A stretch of 64,000 bases of DNA, from assembly GCA_013398175.1 (NCBI GenBank), contig VZRZ01004912.1:773881-837880 (forward strand). The letters run 5' to 3'. The stretch is from Climacteris rufus (lineage: Eukaryota; Chordata; Aves; Passeriformes; Climacteridae). This document shows positions 14,801-29,600 of the stretch, piece by piece. The stretch's first letter is position 1. Every line of letters starts with the position of its first letter. The notes under the pieces are model-generated. The model made no database searches, was not told the DNA's origin, and was given only the letters and a program-made list of their open reading frames with translations. The translations under genes and the position numbers were made by a program.

Positions 14801-17309
14801 AGTTTCAGGAATATTTTCGTTCCTATTGTGCAAATCAATCAAAGTGCGCTGGGCCCCGGCTGCCCGCCCCCCTGGCAGCCCAGAGCAGAGCTCGCTGCAT
14901 TGTCAACAAAGGTTTGAATAGAACAAAAGTCTCCCAAGTGGACACTGCATTCACTGGATGGGGTCACATATTACCCAACATTTAATAAAACTCACATGAA
15001 TTTGAAAAGGATTCCCAGATAAATCAATGACCGGAAAAGTAGTAAATTTAGCCAGTAGAAGGGATGTCCTAAAATCAAGGTGATGGTATTATATGTGGCA
15101 GTTACTCTTCTGTTTAGATTTAAAATATAATGGGTGTCTTGGGACTATTAGAATGAATTCTTGCCAAATAGACATATCTACCCCTTTCCTGGGATGCTTC
15201 CACCCACCCAGCATCTGTCATGGAAGAATTTGTTTAAAGTGGGTTGTTTTTTCCCAAGTCTTCACCTACAGCCCCAGATAACCAGGATGGCTTGGATCCA
15301 GCTTTGCTGTGGCTTCCCTGTGGCACAAGCATAAACATGGCAGAGCCAGCAGAAAGGGTTAGGCTCAAGCATCACCTTAGCCATTGCCCCAGTAAGTGCT
15401 TGGGGCAGGGTTGTCTCCAGGAGATCACCTTCCCTCCCTTTGTGCCAGAGCAGTGTCTTAACCTTCTCTAACAAACAGAACCACTGTCCTGCCGCTATCA
15501 TCCTGCCTTTTCCTTTTAAATCCAGGAGATCCCCAGGCTACAGCCACTCTGCTGACCTAGTCTTCCACCAGGTCCTGAAAAAAGGCAATATTGGTAATAC
15601 TGACTCCTGCTACAGTAACAAACACTTAAATGATGGCACAGCATGGGAGTTTTTAATTTTGTTCTTGAAAAGAGTGAGAAATAGTGACTCTGCATTCTTC
15701 CTCAGCAAAGGCACAGCCTCAGGCTATCTAAAGAACACAAGGACGTATGATATGTCACTGTTCAAAAATTCAAAAGGAATCCAAAGGAGTACTTCATGCT
15801 TGTTCCTCCGGCCTTATCTGGTTGCCCACTAGCTTTGGCAATCCCTGTCACAAGTGAGAGCTGAGGGAATGCTGAGTCTGGAGTCATCACTCAGCCAACA
15901 AGCCAGTGCTTCTGCAAGATACACGGAACTTGCCGACTGCCGGCACCTTATATTGGATACAAGTCAGACTAGAAAGAGAGAATGGGTGCAAGAGCTTGCA
16001 AAAACCTGTGGTTCTGGGCAAGCCTCCATTCTGCAAAAAACTTCAATGCACCCAGTTGGGATTTTGTAATCCTGTTTGCCCTAGCCTCTTGCATTTGGGG
16101 GCCATATTAATCACCTCTATCTGTAGCAAACCACAAAATAGACCATTCATTTGGAGGGTTTGTTTTTTTGGTAACTCATTTTCTCAGTACAAATATATGT
16201 TCAATTAACATATTTATGAGAGGAGGAATATGCAAGTACAATTTTAAATCAATATAAATATGGAATATAAAGAATGTAAAAATCAGAAGAAAATCCCTGA
16301 TAGGGGGCATACAGGGACATACTTCCAATACAAGAATTATTTTTATACTGTTTCATTCTTTGTCCTTAAAGAGCAATAATTTATTTTTAGAAAAATATAC
16401 AGGATTCAATTTTCCAGCTGGCTTACCAAATTCTTTCCACCAGTGCCAAGCTTCTGCAGCCAGAAGAGCAATAGTGCACAAAATGTTCATAGGTTTGCCC
16501 TTTATGCATTGTCATGCACAGTTACTCTGTATAATTTCAGCTGGATGGTCAGAAACCCAAATTTTTATTTTATTGGAAAGGCTGAGAGTTTCAGAAGTGT
16601 TTAGGGATGGACTTTTGTTAAATATAGGTGACAGTTATTGTCTGCCTGCAATAATCTCTTCAAAAAATTACAGGCTGAAAATCCCATATGATAACTATCT
16701 AGCAGATAGGATCTAGCAGAAAAAATTGTATTCTTGCTGGGACTTTGCAGAGGCATCCAGAAAACCACAGTTAAGGAACATTTAGAAACAGAATAAAACT
16801 TTGCTATTCATGAAAGTGTCCATGTCCAGCCAGTTTATTTCATAAACTTTTCAGACATAAAACTCACACACCACCACAAAGTAACCCAGTTTGAAGCCAC
16901 CTGATCCACCCCAGCCATGAGCATTTACACTACAAGAAAAGATTATTACCTGACATAATTCTGCATTCCAGCAAGGATGCTAACTGTTGAATCCATGGAT
17001 GGTAAGGTAAATGTTTTTACTAATCAAAAGTAAATAATCAGCTTAAAGCACACAGCTATTTTCAAGCTCTCAGATTTATAGGTAGACTAGGTATGTGGGA
17101 TATACTTTTATTAATAACTTTAGAGCTAATTGTTCAGTTTTCTACCTGCACCATCAGTTATCAAACCAACTCTGTAGACTAGTACTGGATGAGCTGTTTT
17201 GTACCAGAGCTCAAAACAGAGGCATGCTCATAAGAAAAAATATGTGCTTAAGACTCCTCTGCTGTGGAAAACCTTCAGAGCAAAAGGTGAATACCCTCCC
17301 TCATCCTGC
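8886..17309. other. Intergenic stretch
   Basis: AT-rich DNA without a supportable gene. It includes a T-rich tract with interspersed G near 9160-9186, of a kind common in bird genomes, and a CA/TA-rich patch near 11010-11060. A comparatively CpG-containing block at about 14330-14930 stands out from its surroundings and is listed separately. No other repeat family is recognised. Confidence 0.55.
14330..14930. promoter_or_regulatory. Candidate conserved regulatory block
   Basis: This block differs from its AT-rich neighbours. It has several CpGs (for example TTTGCGGCGTG near 14450), a GC-rich patch at about 14855-14885, and a divergent pair of SOX-like sites, CATTGT and ACAAAG, at 14898-14911. 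It shows no repeat family and no convincing coding frame. PKDCC acts in cartilage and limb, where SOX factors are active, so a distal enhancer is conceivable. That is inference from motif content only. Confidence 0.25.
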
Positions 17310-17690
17310 TGCCCATGCTGCATTTGGTGCAGCCCGGGACACATTTGACTTTTTGGGCTGCAAGAGAACATTGCTAGGTCACATTGAGCTTCTTATCAAC
17401 CAACCACATGTCCTTCTCCCCAGCAGTGCTCTCAATCCGTTCTTGCCCAGCCTCTATCTGTGCTGGGGAGTGACCCCACCCATGGGCAGGACCTTGTGCT
17501 GGGCCTTGTTGAACTTCATGAAGTTCACAAGGGCCCACCTCTGAATCCTATCCAGGTCTTTGTGGATGGCATTCCTTTCCTCCAGCAGGTTGACCACACC
17601 ACACAGCTTAGTGTTGTTGGAAAACTTGCTGAGGGTACTCAGTCCCACTCTCCATGTTACTGACTAAGATGTTAAACAATGAAAGCTAAC
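17310..17690 (-). mobile_element. CR1 LINE internal fragment
   Basis: The plus strand reads as antisense CR1. Recognisable blocks are 'TTTTTGGGCTGCAAGAGAAC', 'GGGCCTTGTTGAACTTCATG' and 'AACTTGCTGAGGGTACTCAG', ending near 'AAGATGTTAAACA'. In CR1 this is the region around the end of the reverse transcriptase frame. The copy is diverged and truncated at both ends, and its frame is broken. The 149-codon plus-strand frame at 17095-17544 is partly a shadow of this element. Confidence 0.85.
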
Positions 17691-20600
17691 ACTAAAGACT
17701 TCCTATTTCCTTCAAATGTTATTCTGATTTGCATTGGTTTGTTTCTTGGTTGGCTTGGTAAATAAGGTTTGTGGATAGTTTTAAATCTGTTCCCATCACA
17801 CATTGGCACACCCCATCAAGGACAGTAGCAGTGTAAGGGAGCACAGGAAGGGAAAGGCAGAGGCAGAAGAAGGTTTGGGACACACACCACATTTTTCCCA
17901 CAGGAAAACTTACCTGCAGCCTCAGTCAGAACTGCAGCAAGCCCATAAAACTTGGATTAAATTTGCCTCTTTTCTTAATACATGCATGTCAATCACAACT
18001 CAGTCCACTTTATCAGATACACGTTTAATTTTTGACTGAAGTCACTGATAAGTGCATTTGGGTTGTGCTGCATAGAGATTGGCAAAAAGGCCAATCTATT
18101 TGCCTCTATTTCAGCACTGGATCTGTGAACCAATACATCCAGAAGGTATCATTTAAAGTTTAAGTTGAAATGTGTCTCCTCAAGTTTTCCAGTAATCCAC
18201 TTTCTGCAAATATTTGAGATGGTAAAGTCTGATCGCACAAACATTATGGAAAGCAAACACCAAACAGCTGTGAGCCAAATAAATTAATTTCAAATCCAGG
18301 GAGGACATTTGCAGAATTCAAAAAGAACCATTATCCTTAGCTCCCAAGAAAAAGAGATCCCAGTTCCTCTTGCTCACTGTGTGCTATTTGGTGCAATTAA
18401 CTAAAAATTTGATGGATCAAGGATTTGAGGCCCAAGTCTGGGATATATTGTAAGGAGTGAGTAGTGAGGAATATTTCTATCTAGTTAAGCTTGGGTTTAA
18501 CCAAGCAGTCTCACAGAGCACTTGCATGTACCTGCTGTGCTGGATCTAGAACTGTGCAGTTGTAAAACATACAATCATTTAAATGTGGACAATTTAAACT
18601 AGACCTCCTGCATTGGGTAGTTCTGATATTTTTCCTTTTTTTATCTTTTAACTTTATAAATTTATTTCTTTTCTATTTGGCTTCTGGAATGTAATCAGCT
18701 GGAAAACCAGGCACAGAGAGAACAGTGTTGTGGGGCTTCCAGCCAGGTCCAGCAGTGCCCCAGGAAACACCAGGGCACCGTGACTTTGCCTGGTATCTGG
18801 AGGCACTCAGCACCTAGCACGGCTGGCCAGTGTAAATGAATGCTGGCAGGAGACCCAAGCACTGGGAGCAAAGGTGACACATAATTAGTCCATATGACTT
18901 TTGTTGATAATAATTGCAGGTAACTGGCTCCATTCTAGCCCAAATGACTGTCACCATGTGCCAAGGGCATATGTTATCTGCAAAGGTTTCATGTTTCATT
19001 TCAAGCAAGGAGTTCTCCATTAATAAAACAGAAGGCGATTACACCAATGTGCTCCCTGCCAAGAGTGCCTAGCAGAGCACATGCAGATCTTTTTTGCCAT
19101 TGCTTCCCCGCAGAGCAGCACTGCCCCTGCACCTCCCTCTGCAGCACCGCCAGGCACGGGAGGGGCTCCCAGGGAATGGCAGAAATGCCTGAGTAATTCA
19201 CTGTGGGGAAATGCAACAAGTAAATACTTGAACTATGTTGTCCAGTGAAAAGGAAACAAGACCATCTTGCGGTGGGAGAAGGGGCATGAAAAGATGTTAA
19301 TCGCATGAGCAGTAATCTCTTTGGCTGCTCAGTGTGCCACACTTGGGCTTTGTTTGCCTTGACTTATCTGGCTTACTTACCCCAATCCGTGTGATCATGG
19401 AGGTGCTGGAGGGCCTCTCTAAGTGTGCACGAGATCAGCTACTGGAGAAGGGCAATGAAACATTAAGGGGAAAAGGTGGTACCACTAAAAAAGCAAACTT
19501 CAAGGCCACCTATCTAGACAAAAGGTCTCAGACAGGCAATAAATGCAGAAAATCATTGAGACAGCAATGAATTATGAAGGCTATTAAAACCCACAACTGA
19601 ATTTACAGAATTAGCTCCCCCTGATGTATTATAAAAATGCTTTTCCCCAGGAACTGGAGATATCAAAATTTGTATTGCAGATTAATTACAGCTTTATTTA
19701 GCAGAACTGCAGAGGGGGAGTTCAGCTCAGTCAAAATAGCATGGATATTAATAGTGTTAAACTTTCTGAATATCATATACTGCCAGGAAATCATTAACAT
19801 TACGTTTAACAGTTTCAGGTACTTCTGGTTTTGAACTCCAATTTTATTATTTATGGAATCTTGATTGCAGAAAAAACATACCCAGCACTTGTATTTAGAT
19901 TCTGTTTACAAAGGAGCTCTGTCTTCTCCCTGGAACTTGCATAAGAACAGAAAAGTAGATTATGTGGTTTCTTAATAGTTCTTCACAAAGAGTCTTCTGT
20001 TTCTGACAAATGGTTTATGCAAATGTATTCTCTGAACTGCTTTAAGCAGTACTCATGGAAAAATGACATTTTGCAAAAGGGAACAATGAATATTCAATGC
20101 ATCATTTCTTAGGTGAGCTAATAGGCAGCTTGTATTCCATGGCCACTGCCATTCTCTAATGTTGAAGTTTTGACAGAGGGCAGAGAAGTATCAACAGGCA
20201 GTGGGAATTGAAAAGTACTGGCTCCCAGACCTTCCGTCAGTATTCCAATAAGGGCGATTCAGGACTTTAAATTACAGGCTGGAAGGAAATTTTCAGTTTC
20301 TTCAAGCTCAACTAAAGGGTTGTTTTACAAAGGGTAATATGGAGGAAAAAATCTGTCTGCATCTTTGAAATCATAGCTACTGCTGGGCTGTGGAAGGGCA
20401 AGAGGGTGAAAGCTTCACAAAAGCCTCCCATAGATATTAATCCCTGGTGTGAATGGCACAAAAAAGAGGCAATTTGGAATGTACAGGCTGTATCTTACAG
20501 GCCTTATTCATACAAGCAGGCATGCTGAAGTCAATAGCTTTGTTTGTACTGGGCTAGGACTCGCCTGAGAGCAAAAGCTGCATGAGGAGCCCTCATTTTG

Positions 20601-23600
20601 CAGTCCAGTTCAGAAGGGATGGGCTGGCAGTAGGAATTTGACCTTTTCATGACAATGACAATTTAAGTCATCAATTCATATACAACTCCAATTTAAGTCA
20701 TCAGATCACAAACAACTGTTGTATAAAAATGATAGTGTTAATTTGATAGAGAGTAAGAAACAAAAGGGAGGAAGAAACACAAGTTAAAGAAGCTGGAATG
20801 TAAATGTTTGAAGCCTCCTTTGCCTCTCATGCACCTCACGTGACAGCAGTAAGCTTTTTGAGTGGAGTCCCACAAGTGAACACAACAGTTTAGGGAAAGG
20901 AGACAGGCTTTGCTTTCTCTCCCTCTCTCTTCCACACTCCTGCAGCTTTTCACAAGTATTTTTCTGGTTTGGAGATAGGAAGCAAGTTATACTCAAGGGT
21001 TGTTTTCAAGAGTAAGGGAATCTCATTTTGTCCAATTCCTTTGTATTTAGTTCTTAGCAGTCTTCTACATTTACCAGAAAGCTGGATAACTATATCTGTG
21101 AAACTTAGACATTTGGAGATAAAGAATTGTTCAGAAAATCCTAACCCAGACTGAAAAGAGGATCAGATCTCTTACATTCATTTACAGCAAAGGTATTCAG
21201 CATATGAAGCAGAGTAAATGATACCTTTGATTGCTGAGCTTCTGAAGTTTATCACATCAAGTGCAATTGGAGATTGGAAAACAATTTCATGCCTATAAAT
21301 GTCTTCTAATAAGTATATTTTATTAACAGATGACCTCAAAAAATAAATTTTTGGACATGCTTTAATACTGGCCTTCCAAACAGGGAATTAACAGCAACAT
21401 TGTAAAAAAAATATACACAACAGAGATCTAATTTCCACACAGTCATCTGAAGTTAATAGCCCAAATTCAGTGTTCAGTTACCTCACTGTAATTCCTGAAT
21501 TCGATCAACCTATAAGCCATTCATTCAACAAGGTAATTGTGGACAAGAACTCAACAACTGACTGGAGATCCTGCACTTCAGGATCAGATGGCACTGAATC
21601 TGCCTCAGTCATTCTTAAAGACTATGCCCAGAAAGATCAGAAATTAATTGCTTAGTCCAGGTCTATATAATAGGAATATATGCCAAAAATATTGCAGTAT
21701 TGAGCCCTTTTTTAGTTTCATGAGCAGAGGTGCTTTCAGAAACTTTCTGAACTAACTGATATAGGGGTAAGTAATAAGAAGTTCCAATGAACATGTAGAA
21801 ATATCCACTGCTAGACATTTAAATTAATCTTCCAGGATGGTGAAAAACCCTACCTTCTTTTGGGGGAGTGGGGGTCTTACTAAACAAGTGTTTTAAATGG
21901 CCTTCTGGTGGACTGTATGTGCTAGTATCAAGATTCTAAGCTGAGAATTGTTTCCAACTTCCCTTGGACAACATTTCTGGCTGACAAACAAACAAATTTT
22001 GTAAGTAATTCACAGAGGAAAAATATTGCTCAAAACACTGAAGACGTGCTCCATTTGTAGATTTAATTAAAATATCATGCCAACAGAAAAGCACTTAGTG
22101 GCAGAATAACAATTTCCTGCTGCTGTACATGCACCAAGGCAAAGCTGCAGAGCTTATTTTCAAAGTAGGAGATACTGGTCCTGCCACAGCTGCCGAGACA
22201 GGTGATGTGACGCTCTTACAGACAACAACTGGAGATGGTTTAATAATTTAACCTTGTGGAAATCCTGACCAGCTGCTTGACAGAGAGGAGGAGGTTGTCA
22301 GAGGAAAGGTCAGCTCTGTAGTTATCTTTCCCTCAAGGTCAATTGCTGGACAGTGTCAGACACTGCAGCCGGGGTTGCAGGCTGGTTACTCAGACCCATC
22401 AAGGCCGTTTTGGATCAGATGAAGGTTGCCTGGATGACAGACTCTCAGTGTCACCACAGCTTTGGATACCCAACTTCATGCGACCTTTCGAGATCCAGTG
22501 GCTGCTTAGTGGAGGGGAAGGCACAGGAGCTTGTGTCCTGTGCCCGGTTTGCTGGCCTGGCACCATTCAGGATGAGTCCTACACACACCTAAACATAATT
22601 CATGGGGCAAAACAGGGGTGTTCTCACAATGTCAAGCCATGGCTCAGAAGCTGCACTGCTTGCTGTGGGTCACAGCTGGGGAAGGGACAGAAATTAGAGT
22701 GAACAGAGTAGGTGGAGCACTGTGACAGCTCCCCAGGGGACCATGGTCCTCTGAGACGTGTGCCTAAACAGGACCTTACCTTAACAGGTAAGAAAAGCCT
22801 TTTGCAGCATGTATGTAGGGCCAGAGTGAAAGAGATTTGGGATGCCATTTCCAGTGCTGACCACTCTTTCCCTTGCTGATGCACTCAGTTCAGGCTTTAC
22901 ACAGCAGAAGCTTCAGACCAGATAACATATTTTTAGCAAGTGAAAGCCTGGTTATTTTAAGCTAAAAAATCTCTCATCTCTCCATCAGGCTACTTCATTT
23001 GTTATAAATAAAACCTTGATGCACACAAAGCCAGAAAACACCATGTACCAGTAACTTTCCCCAGACATGCACAGATAGGTGTTGTTAGGTTTGCAAGTCA
23101 CATTTCTGACACTGCGCCTGAAGTGAAGAGAAAATGCCTTAAAACTTGACCAGAATCAATACTGAGACTGTAACAGAAATTGGAGTGTAAACTCAGGCTC
23201 CTGTTATTGTAACCTCAAAGTTTCTCTCCAATTCCTTCTTGGAAGTCATGCTTGCACTACTTAGAAAGATACTAAAATACTTCTTATATAACTGCTCAGG
23301 AAAAGCTGTACATGGGGAATAAACTACTGAGCTGGCATTAATTTAATTTTACTCTTGTGTTCTGCAATATGGCATATTTTACATCAGCTCCACTGCATAA
23401 GGTTCTTCTATCTATCAACTTGAAGAGACAAGTTTGACATTAAATTTATTTCTTGGATAAATTACTGGATGCTTCTGAAGTCTACACTGAAGCATGAAGT
23501 GATAGTGTCTGCTGAAGCCATCAGTTCTTATTGACAAGTCTGGTTAAATTATCAGGTTGTATGTAATTTTACTTGAGTGTAGGAAAATGAAGGTTATAGC

Positions 23601-26600
23601 CAAGAACTTGGTGGGGTTTTCTTTCCTGAGATGATGATTTATTCATTTTGGCTTCAATAGCTACGGTGTCAGGCATATTTTATATTTTTCCAACTTTGAC
23701 ACTTCAAACATTTGATTTCCCTTTGCAACTTCCAACCTAAAACATGTTTCCCATTATATATATTCAAGTGACTGCCTTGCACACACTGACTCATGAGGCT
23801 GGTTTTTATTTTCACAAAATATATAACCCTATTTGAATAAAATACAGATGGTGTCCAATACATTAAACACAGCAAATTTGCCATTCCCTTCTCCATCCCC
23901 TGTGTTCACTTCCCCAGATTTTTCGTGGCTGTATGAAATCTTATCAGTCTCAATAGCTTTGAGAGGACATGGCAACAGAAATTTGATGCCATTCATATAT
24001 GGTTTGCTACAATAAACAATGTGCATTTTTTTAATTATTAGCATTTTTTTTCTGTAGGATTCTGCTTTTGGACCTCTGCTTGAAAGTGAACTTCATGCCC
24101 TTTGGAAGGCACTGAAGAGGCAGCTTCACATTGCCCTGTGGTAGAGTTTAAATTAAAGGCAATCAACATGGCATATGGCACCAAGGTCCCAGGTGACAGC
24201 TGGACCAGATTCAGTTGCCTCTTACATCACCAAGCAATTTAGAAGGAAAAAAAAAAAAAAGCCATATACCAGTATATAGTAAATTAACTGATAAATTAGT
24301 AAAAATTGCTGAAATTAATTGAAGAAACACTGTTCTGGGTTAGCTCTGAAAGCACAACTATGCTTTATAGTATACACACATGTAACATTTACTTGGAATG
24401 AACAAGATTTGGGGTTTTGAATAAGATTCTATCAGCATCACTAGATGGCATTGGAGGGTGCTTTATCTCATCATAAGAAAACAGTCTATAGTAAAATTTT
24501 ATTAGGAACACTAAGTTAACACAGTCAAGGAATTTATCCCAAGCAAGCTGAAGTCATGTCCTATGCAACTTTGATGAGGGAATTGCAACATGAGGCACAA
24601 ACCAAGGCTGGTTGAGCAGTCATTGAATTGCTGCAGTTTCCTTCTGTCAAACACAGGGAGTCCACCATCTCTGAGCAAGAATGGGAGGACTGAAATTTTG
24701 AGAGAAACAAACTGCAAAGGGTACTGAAGAAACTATGAACTAGTGTTACATGGGCTGGTGACTTCAGAGAGGTAAGAGTTAATCTCCCCCTGAGATTTAG
24801 GGTGGAATTTTTGGACTTCATATTTGTTTTTCCCCCCTGGCAAATTATGCAATTATTATACAAATGGCATTTCTGGTTTTTTTACACCTTTTTTATTACA
24901 TAATTCTCATGTCCCTTTCCTGTTACTTTTAGAATGAGATATGCTTGCCATCCTGTGATATTTTTGGTTAGCATTAACATCCACTTTGGAACTACTGATA
25001 ACTTCAGCTGTCGACTCTTGTCCATTGATTGCTGCAAAGAAGCCCTGCAGAATCAATTGCAGCAAAGCCACACTACTTTCTGAAGTGCAAGAACTGCAAG
25101 AGCTTATAGACCTCTCTTTTACTCATACTCTTTAGGAGCTGGTAAAAAGAGGCAAAGAGGAGTTGACCTATGAACACACAATTCTAGGAGCTTGGTCTTT
25201 AAGAAATGGACTGCATATCAGAATAATTATAGGCCATGGAACATATGTTGCAATATAAGGCAGCAAAATAGTGATTTAACATCTTCCATCTTGACCCATA
25301 ATCCAAGTCATTAAACTTTTCAATTCTCCAGGTAGACAGTGCAGAGTCTGTTCACAAATATACTGCCTGTATGACAAAATGTGCCTTATTTTTTGCCTCT
25401 GTAATATTCTTTCTGCTTAAGAGCTGTCATTGACCAAAATTCTATAATGAATCAGAAATCAGAGCTGTGTACAGATGAAAACCTGACATTTAATTGAAGT
25501 GTTTCCATTCTTTAAACAGTCTTTAGGTTTGTAACTCTTGGGGGTTAAAGGACAGGATGGTAGAACATGTAGAAGTAGTAGCAAACGTGCTGATCAACAC
25601 CTTGTGCCCAAGAATGAGGCAATACCTGCTAGTAAGTCATATGAGGTTTTTAATAGGTCATGAACTTCCACAAAACCAAGGTCTTGTATAAAACATTAAG
25701 TACACCCTCTTCTAAAAGTGATACTGTGCCCCTGGTCATCTATTTGTGTGACTGGCTGCTTTGCATTCCTTCTAGTGTATTTATAGAAAGCTGTAATTCA
25801 TAAATACCAATTTGTACCATTATCTTCATACATGCCAGGTACTTGCAGTATGGAAAACTGGAAATTGTTCTTAGGGCATACTTGAAGTTGGCAGGATGAT
25901 AAATAGGAATAGCATTATACCTATTAAACAGTGAGTGTAAATGTGTAGAATTCATATTCCCTTCCTAGCACTATTTATTAAATAATATGTCTTCAATTTT
26001 CTGCATTTTGCTAGAGCTTCCATCTAAGAGGAAGATAAGTCTTTATGTTGCAAATGTTTAAATTTCACAGGAACCTACACATGCTCACATAGACATGTAT
26101 ATATGGGAAAATCAGTGCATTTTCCCTCACTTAGATGATTCAAACATTGAGGTCCAAGAGGGAGGTTTTACTGAGTTCCTACCCCAAAGATACTTGAAAT
26201 CTAACAGTCTGGTTCTGTTTTACATGAGCATAAATCAAGGATTAACTGATTTACACTGGTAAAATCAATCTAAGTAAGATCAGATTCTGGCTTTATCATT
26301 TCAAGTAGCCACTGGATAGTTTAGTCTTCCTTCTCAGCCTCACAGTCATTTGCTGAAAAACTGGTTGGCAGGGATTTTTTGTTTAAAAGCCACAATTTCC
26401 AATAAATGTGTTGTTTACCCTCTGGCTTGACATCAAAGACAGTTTCATAATGAGGGTGGCTCCTACTGAATTATATTTCCCATCAGATTGCAGAGAAGTG
26501 GGGCACCTATTACACAAAGGCAGTTGCTGGCTGTCCACAGCTGCAAAGGGAAGTGACACAACGTCTTGTTTCCTCCACAGTTTTTAAATGTACCTCTTGA

Positions 26601-29600
26601 AAGCATCCATTCCAACTCACAAAAAATCACTTGTACTTACTTGCAAGAAACTTACTTCTTGGAGTTCAAATGCCAAGGCCTGTGTCAGCGTTGAAGGCAG
26701 GCCAGGGACTCTGCATGCTCTGGGAGCTCTCAGCGACAGTCAGTCCAACATGTCTTGCTCCTGCTTAAAACTGAGAGAAAAAAAAATGTTTTCTTGACAA
26801 AAAGATGTGATTTGATAGTCATATCTCAATAAACATTAAGCAGAATATGATTGTGAAGTCTTTATATACTGCCTGCTTTCCCCTTTCTTTGAGTCCCTTT
26901 TTTATTTTTCTGCAGTTGATTGATGAAAACTTCAGATGAGTCTTTTCAACCCAAATCTGTTTGACTTCTTTCAACACTGTTTCGCATTTTGACCAAAAGG
27001 TTTGGGATATGTTTTCCTGCAAAAAAACTTGTGAACAATCTTGCCACTCCATTTTTCCTTTTTGTTTTCCCCCCTGGTAATAGGTTGTAGTTAAGTCTTC
27101 ACAAAACTTAGTGCTAAAGAACACAAGGTAAGGCTCTCCCTACTAAATTTGAACACCACTGTTCATATCATCACTGTACATATTCATGTATTACTTCCTG
27201 ACAGACAACATAATATGATCTCTGGACCTTCACTATCACCTTCCATGTGTTTTGCATTACAAATCCTCTTGGTACAAGCTGATAAGGCGAATTTCAGAGG
27301 CAGGGACAAGGTCTTCACTGTGCAGCTACCACGGTAAGGTCCTGCTCCAGGACAGTGTTTCCTGCGGTTGCCACGCCGCACACAGGAACTGGCAACAGGA
27401 AGAGCTGCCTTCATGTCCTCCCTGCCATGTCCACTCTGCCATTCCCACAAATCTCACAAACCTTGCAGGAAAATTGCTATTCTTAGCTGGCAGAAGGACT
27501 AAGAAAAATGCCTCAGTGAAGCAGTGAGAGGCAGGACAAAGCACGAACACTTGTACTACACTAAACTCCTTTATCTCATGGAAAAAGAGTATCTCTCTGA
27601 GATTCTTCACCTGCATCTCACTGCCCATGCCACGCCCTTCACTCTTTATACAGACTTACCTGAGCTTCTCAGCTGGAATCAGGGACCACTTGTTTTCAGG
27701 CTTTGTCTCATGGCAATGAATGCTCGTGGCAATATCACTAATTTCACCACTGATTTCTCACAGATGTGATGTGAGTTGTGACCACCTGTTTCTGGAGTAC
27801 AGGAGACCTCAGCTTTCCACTTAAAAAGACACACTGAAGTTGGAGAGAAAGCTTGGGAAAATGACCAGAGATAAAACAGTAGGCTCAGGCAAGACAGAGG
27901 AAAATAGAAAAACACTTTTTTATTTTGGTCTAAGCAAAGACAAAAGCTCTCAGCATGTCTCCCCTGCAATCCTCAGGACATCAGACTAGAGGTGATGCTG
28001 GTCAGTGCTTGCTTCATTGCCTGGAGCCTGTTCCCAGTGATGGGGCTGGAATCACTCCTTCACAAAACCATCAGAGAGTGGACAGCTCTTGGAGGTGCTC
28101 TGAGCCTCAGACCAGGGCAATGTGGTGCTGGTCTGGACTAAACACTCAGCACAGCCCCTCGCAGAGCTGCAGCACCCATTGCCTCACGCAGCTCTCACCT
28201 CTCCAGATGAACTCAACATCCTGTTTAGCACTTCATTTTGTGCACAGGCAATTGGTTTTTCACAGAGGAAATAAGCTCTCCCTGTTCAGCATGGCACGTA
28301 CATAAATACATACACACACGTGCACGTGCACACACAGACAGCAGTCGTTTAAAGCCCTGTGGGTGTCTTCTTTCATATTTCTACCTTGCGGCTTGAGGAA
28401 GCCAGGAAATGTAAAAAGCAGTCAAAAAGTTCGGGGGAAAACCAGATAGAAATGCCTTTTCCACAGAAAACATGAAGCAGGTCTCAGGCTGACTGGCCCA
28501 GACCTGCCAACTCACTTTGTGCCTTGTTTCCTCCTCTTCCTCCTTCTCTGTGGCTTCTCAAGTGTTTCGATGCCATGAGTGCCAGTCAGACACTTTGCTG
28601 AATCAGACCTACTTCTGCCAAAGTCACTTTCTCCACATAAACTCGGAATTTTACCAGTGCTTATTACACTGTTAAATTCCCTTATTGTAGTATCACACCT
28701 CTCTTACTAAGATTTTAATCAGCATTTCCACTGGAAAGCTTTACTCTCAGAGTTATAAACCTGCCTGGATAAAGTTGATTACCGCTGAAATTTAGAATCC
28801 AGCTTCTTGGCTCACAACTATGTTTCTTTCTTGCTTACTTGATCTCTGTTTGCAAAAGCTGATATAAATTGGTTTGGCAAGTTTGTTTAATTCTAGGGAT
28901 AAAAAATTCCTGACTTAAGAGGCATTTTTTTCCTAGTGTGCAAAAAGTGATGGAATGAAATTATTGAAGTTACTACTTCAACAATAAAGTAATACCCTTG
29001 ACTTTTTTTTTTCCTTTTAAATGTTGGCATTTTTTACATAGGAATGCAACTAAAGAATTTAAATGTTCACATTGTTTTTAACTGCTTTTTTGGAACAGTA
29101 CAGTGCTCAATGGGAAGGAAATCACAGGAGGTTAAAGACTTTCAAAATACATACCAGCACCTCAGTGCCAACAACCCATATCACTTCAACAAACTATGCA
29201 GTATGTGTTGGCATGATTTATGTAGCAATTTTAAAAGAATCCGTAGTGTTTGTTTATTACCACAGTATGATTGATGGGTTCCTAAGTGCAGGGCGACACA
29301 ATCAGCTGAGCTATTAGGGCTGAGAGTTTGATAATCTGTGAGTTACAGCCATTACAGAACCTCATTTCAGCCAGTTGCCAGAGCCATGAGGGCATCAGTG
29401 ACCTCAGAGGAACCGCGGAGAGACGAGACCCGCTGCCGGTGGTGTCACTGTCAGACCCTCTCTCCTGCATGGTCACACTGCTGCCTGGCTTCTCTCCCTC
29501 TCCTGATCCCCTTCTCTGGCTTTCCCTCGTAAAGAAAATACATCATTTGGCCCAACAAGAAATTTCATCAAGTCCTGATCTCACCATTGCCCCTGCAAAA

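Noticed and set aside
17095..17544. 149-codon plus-strand frame
   Set aside because: Its second half is antisense CR1 and its first half is AT-rich flank; not a gene.
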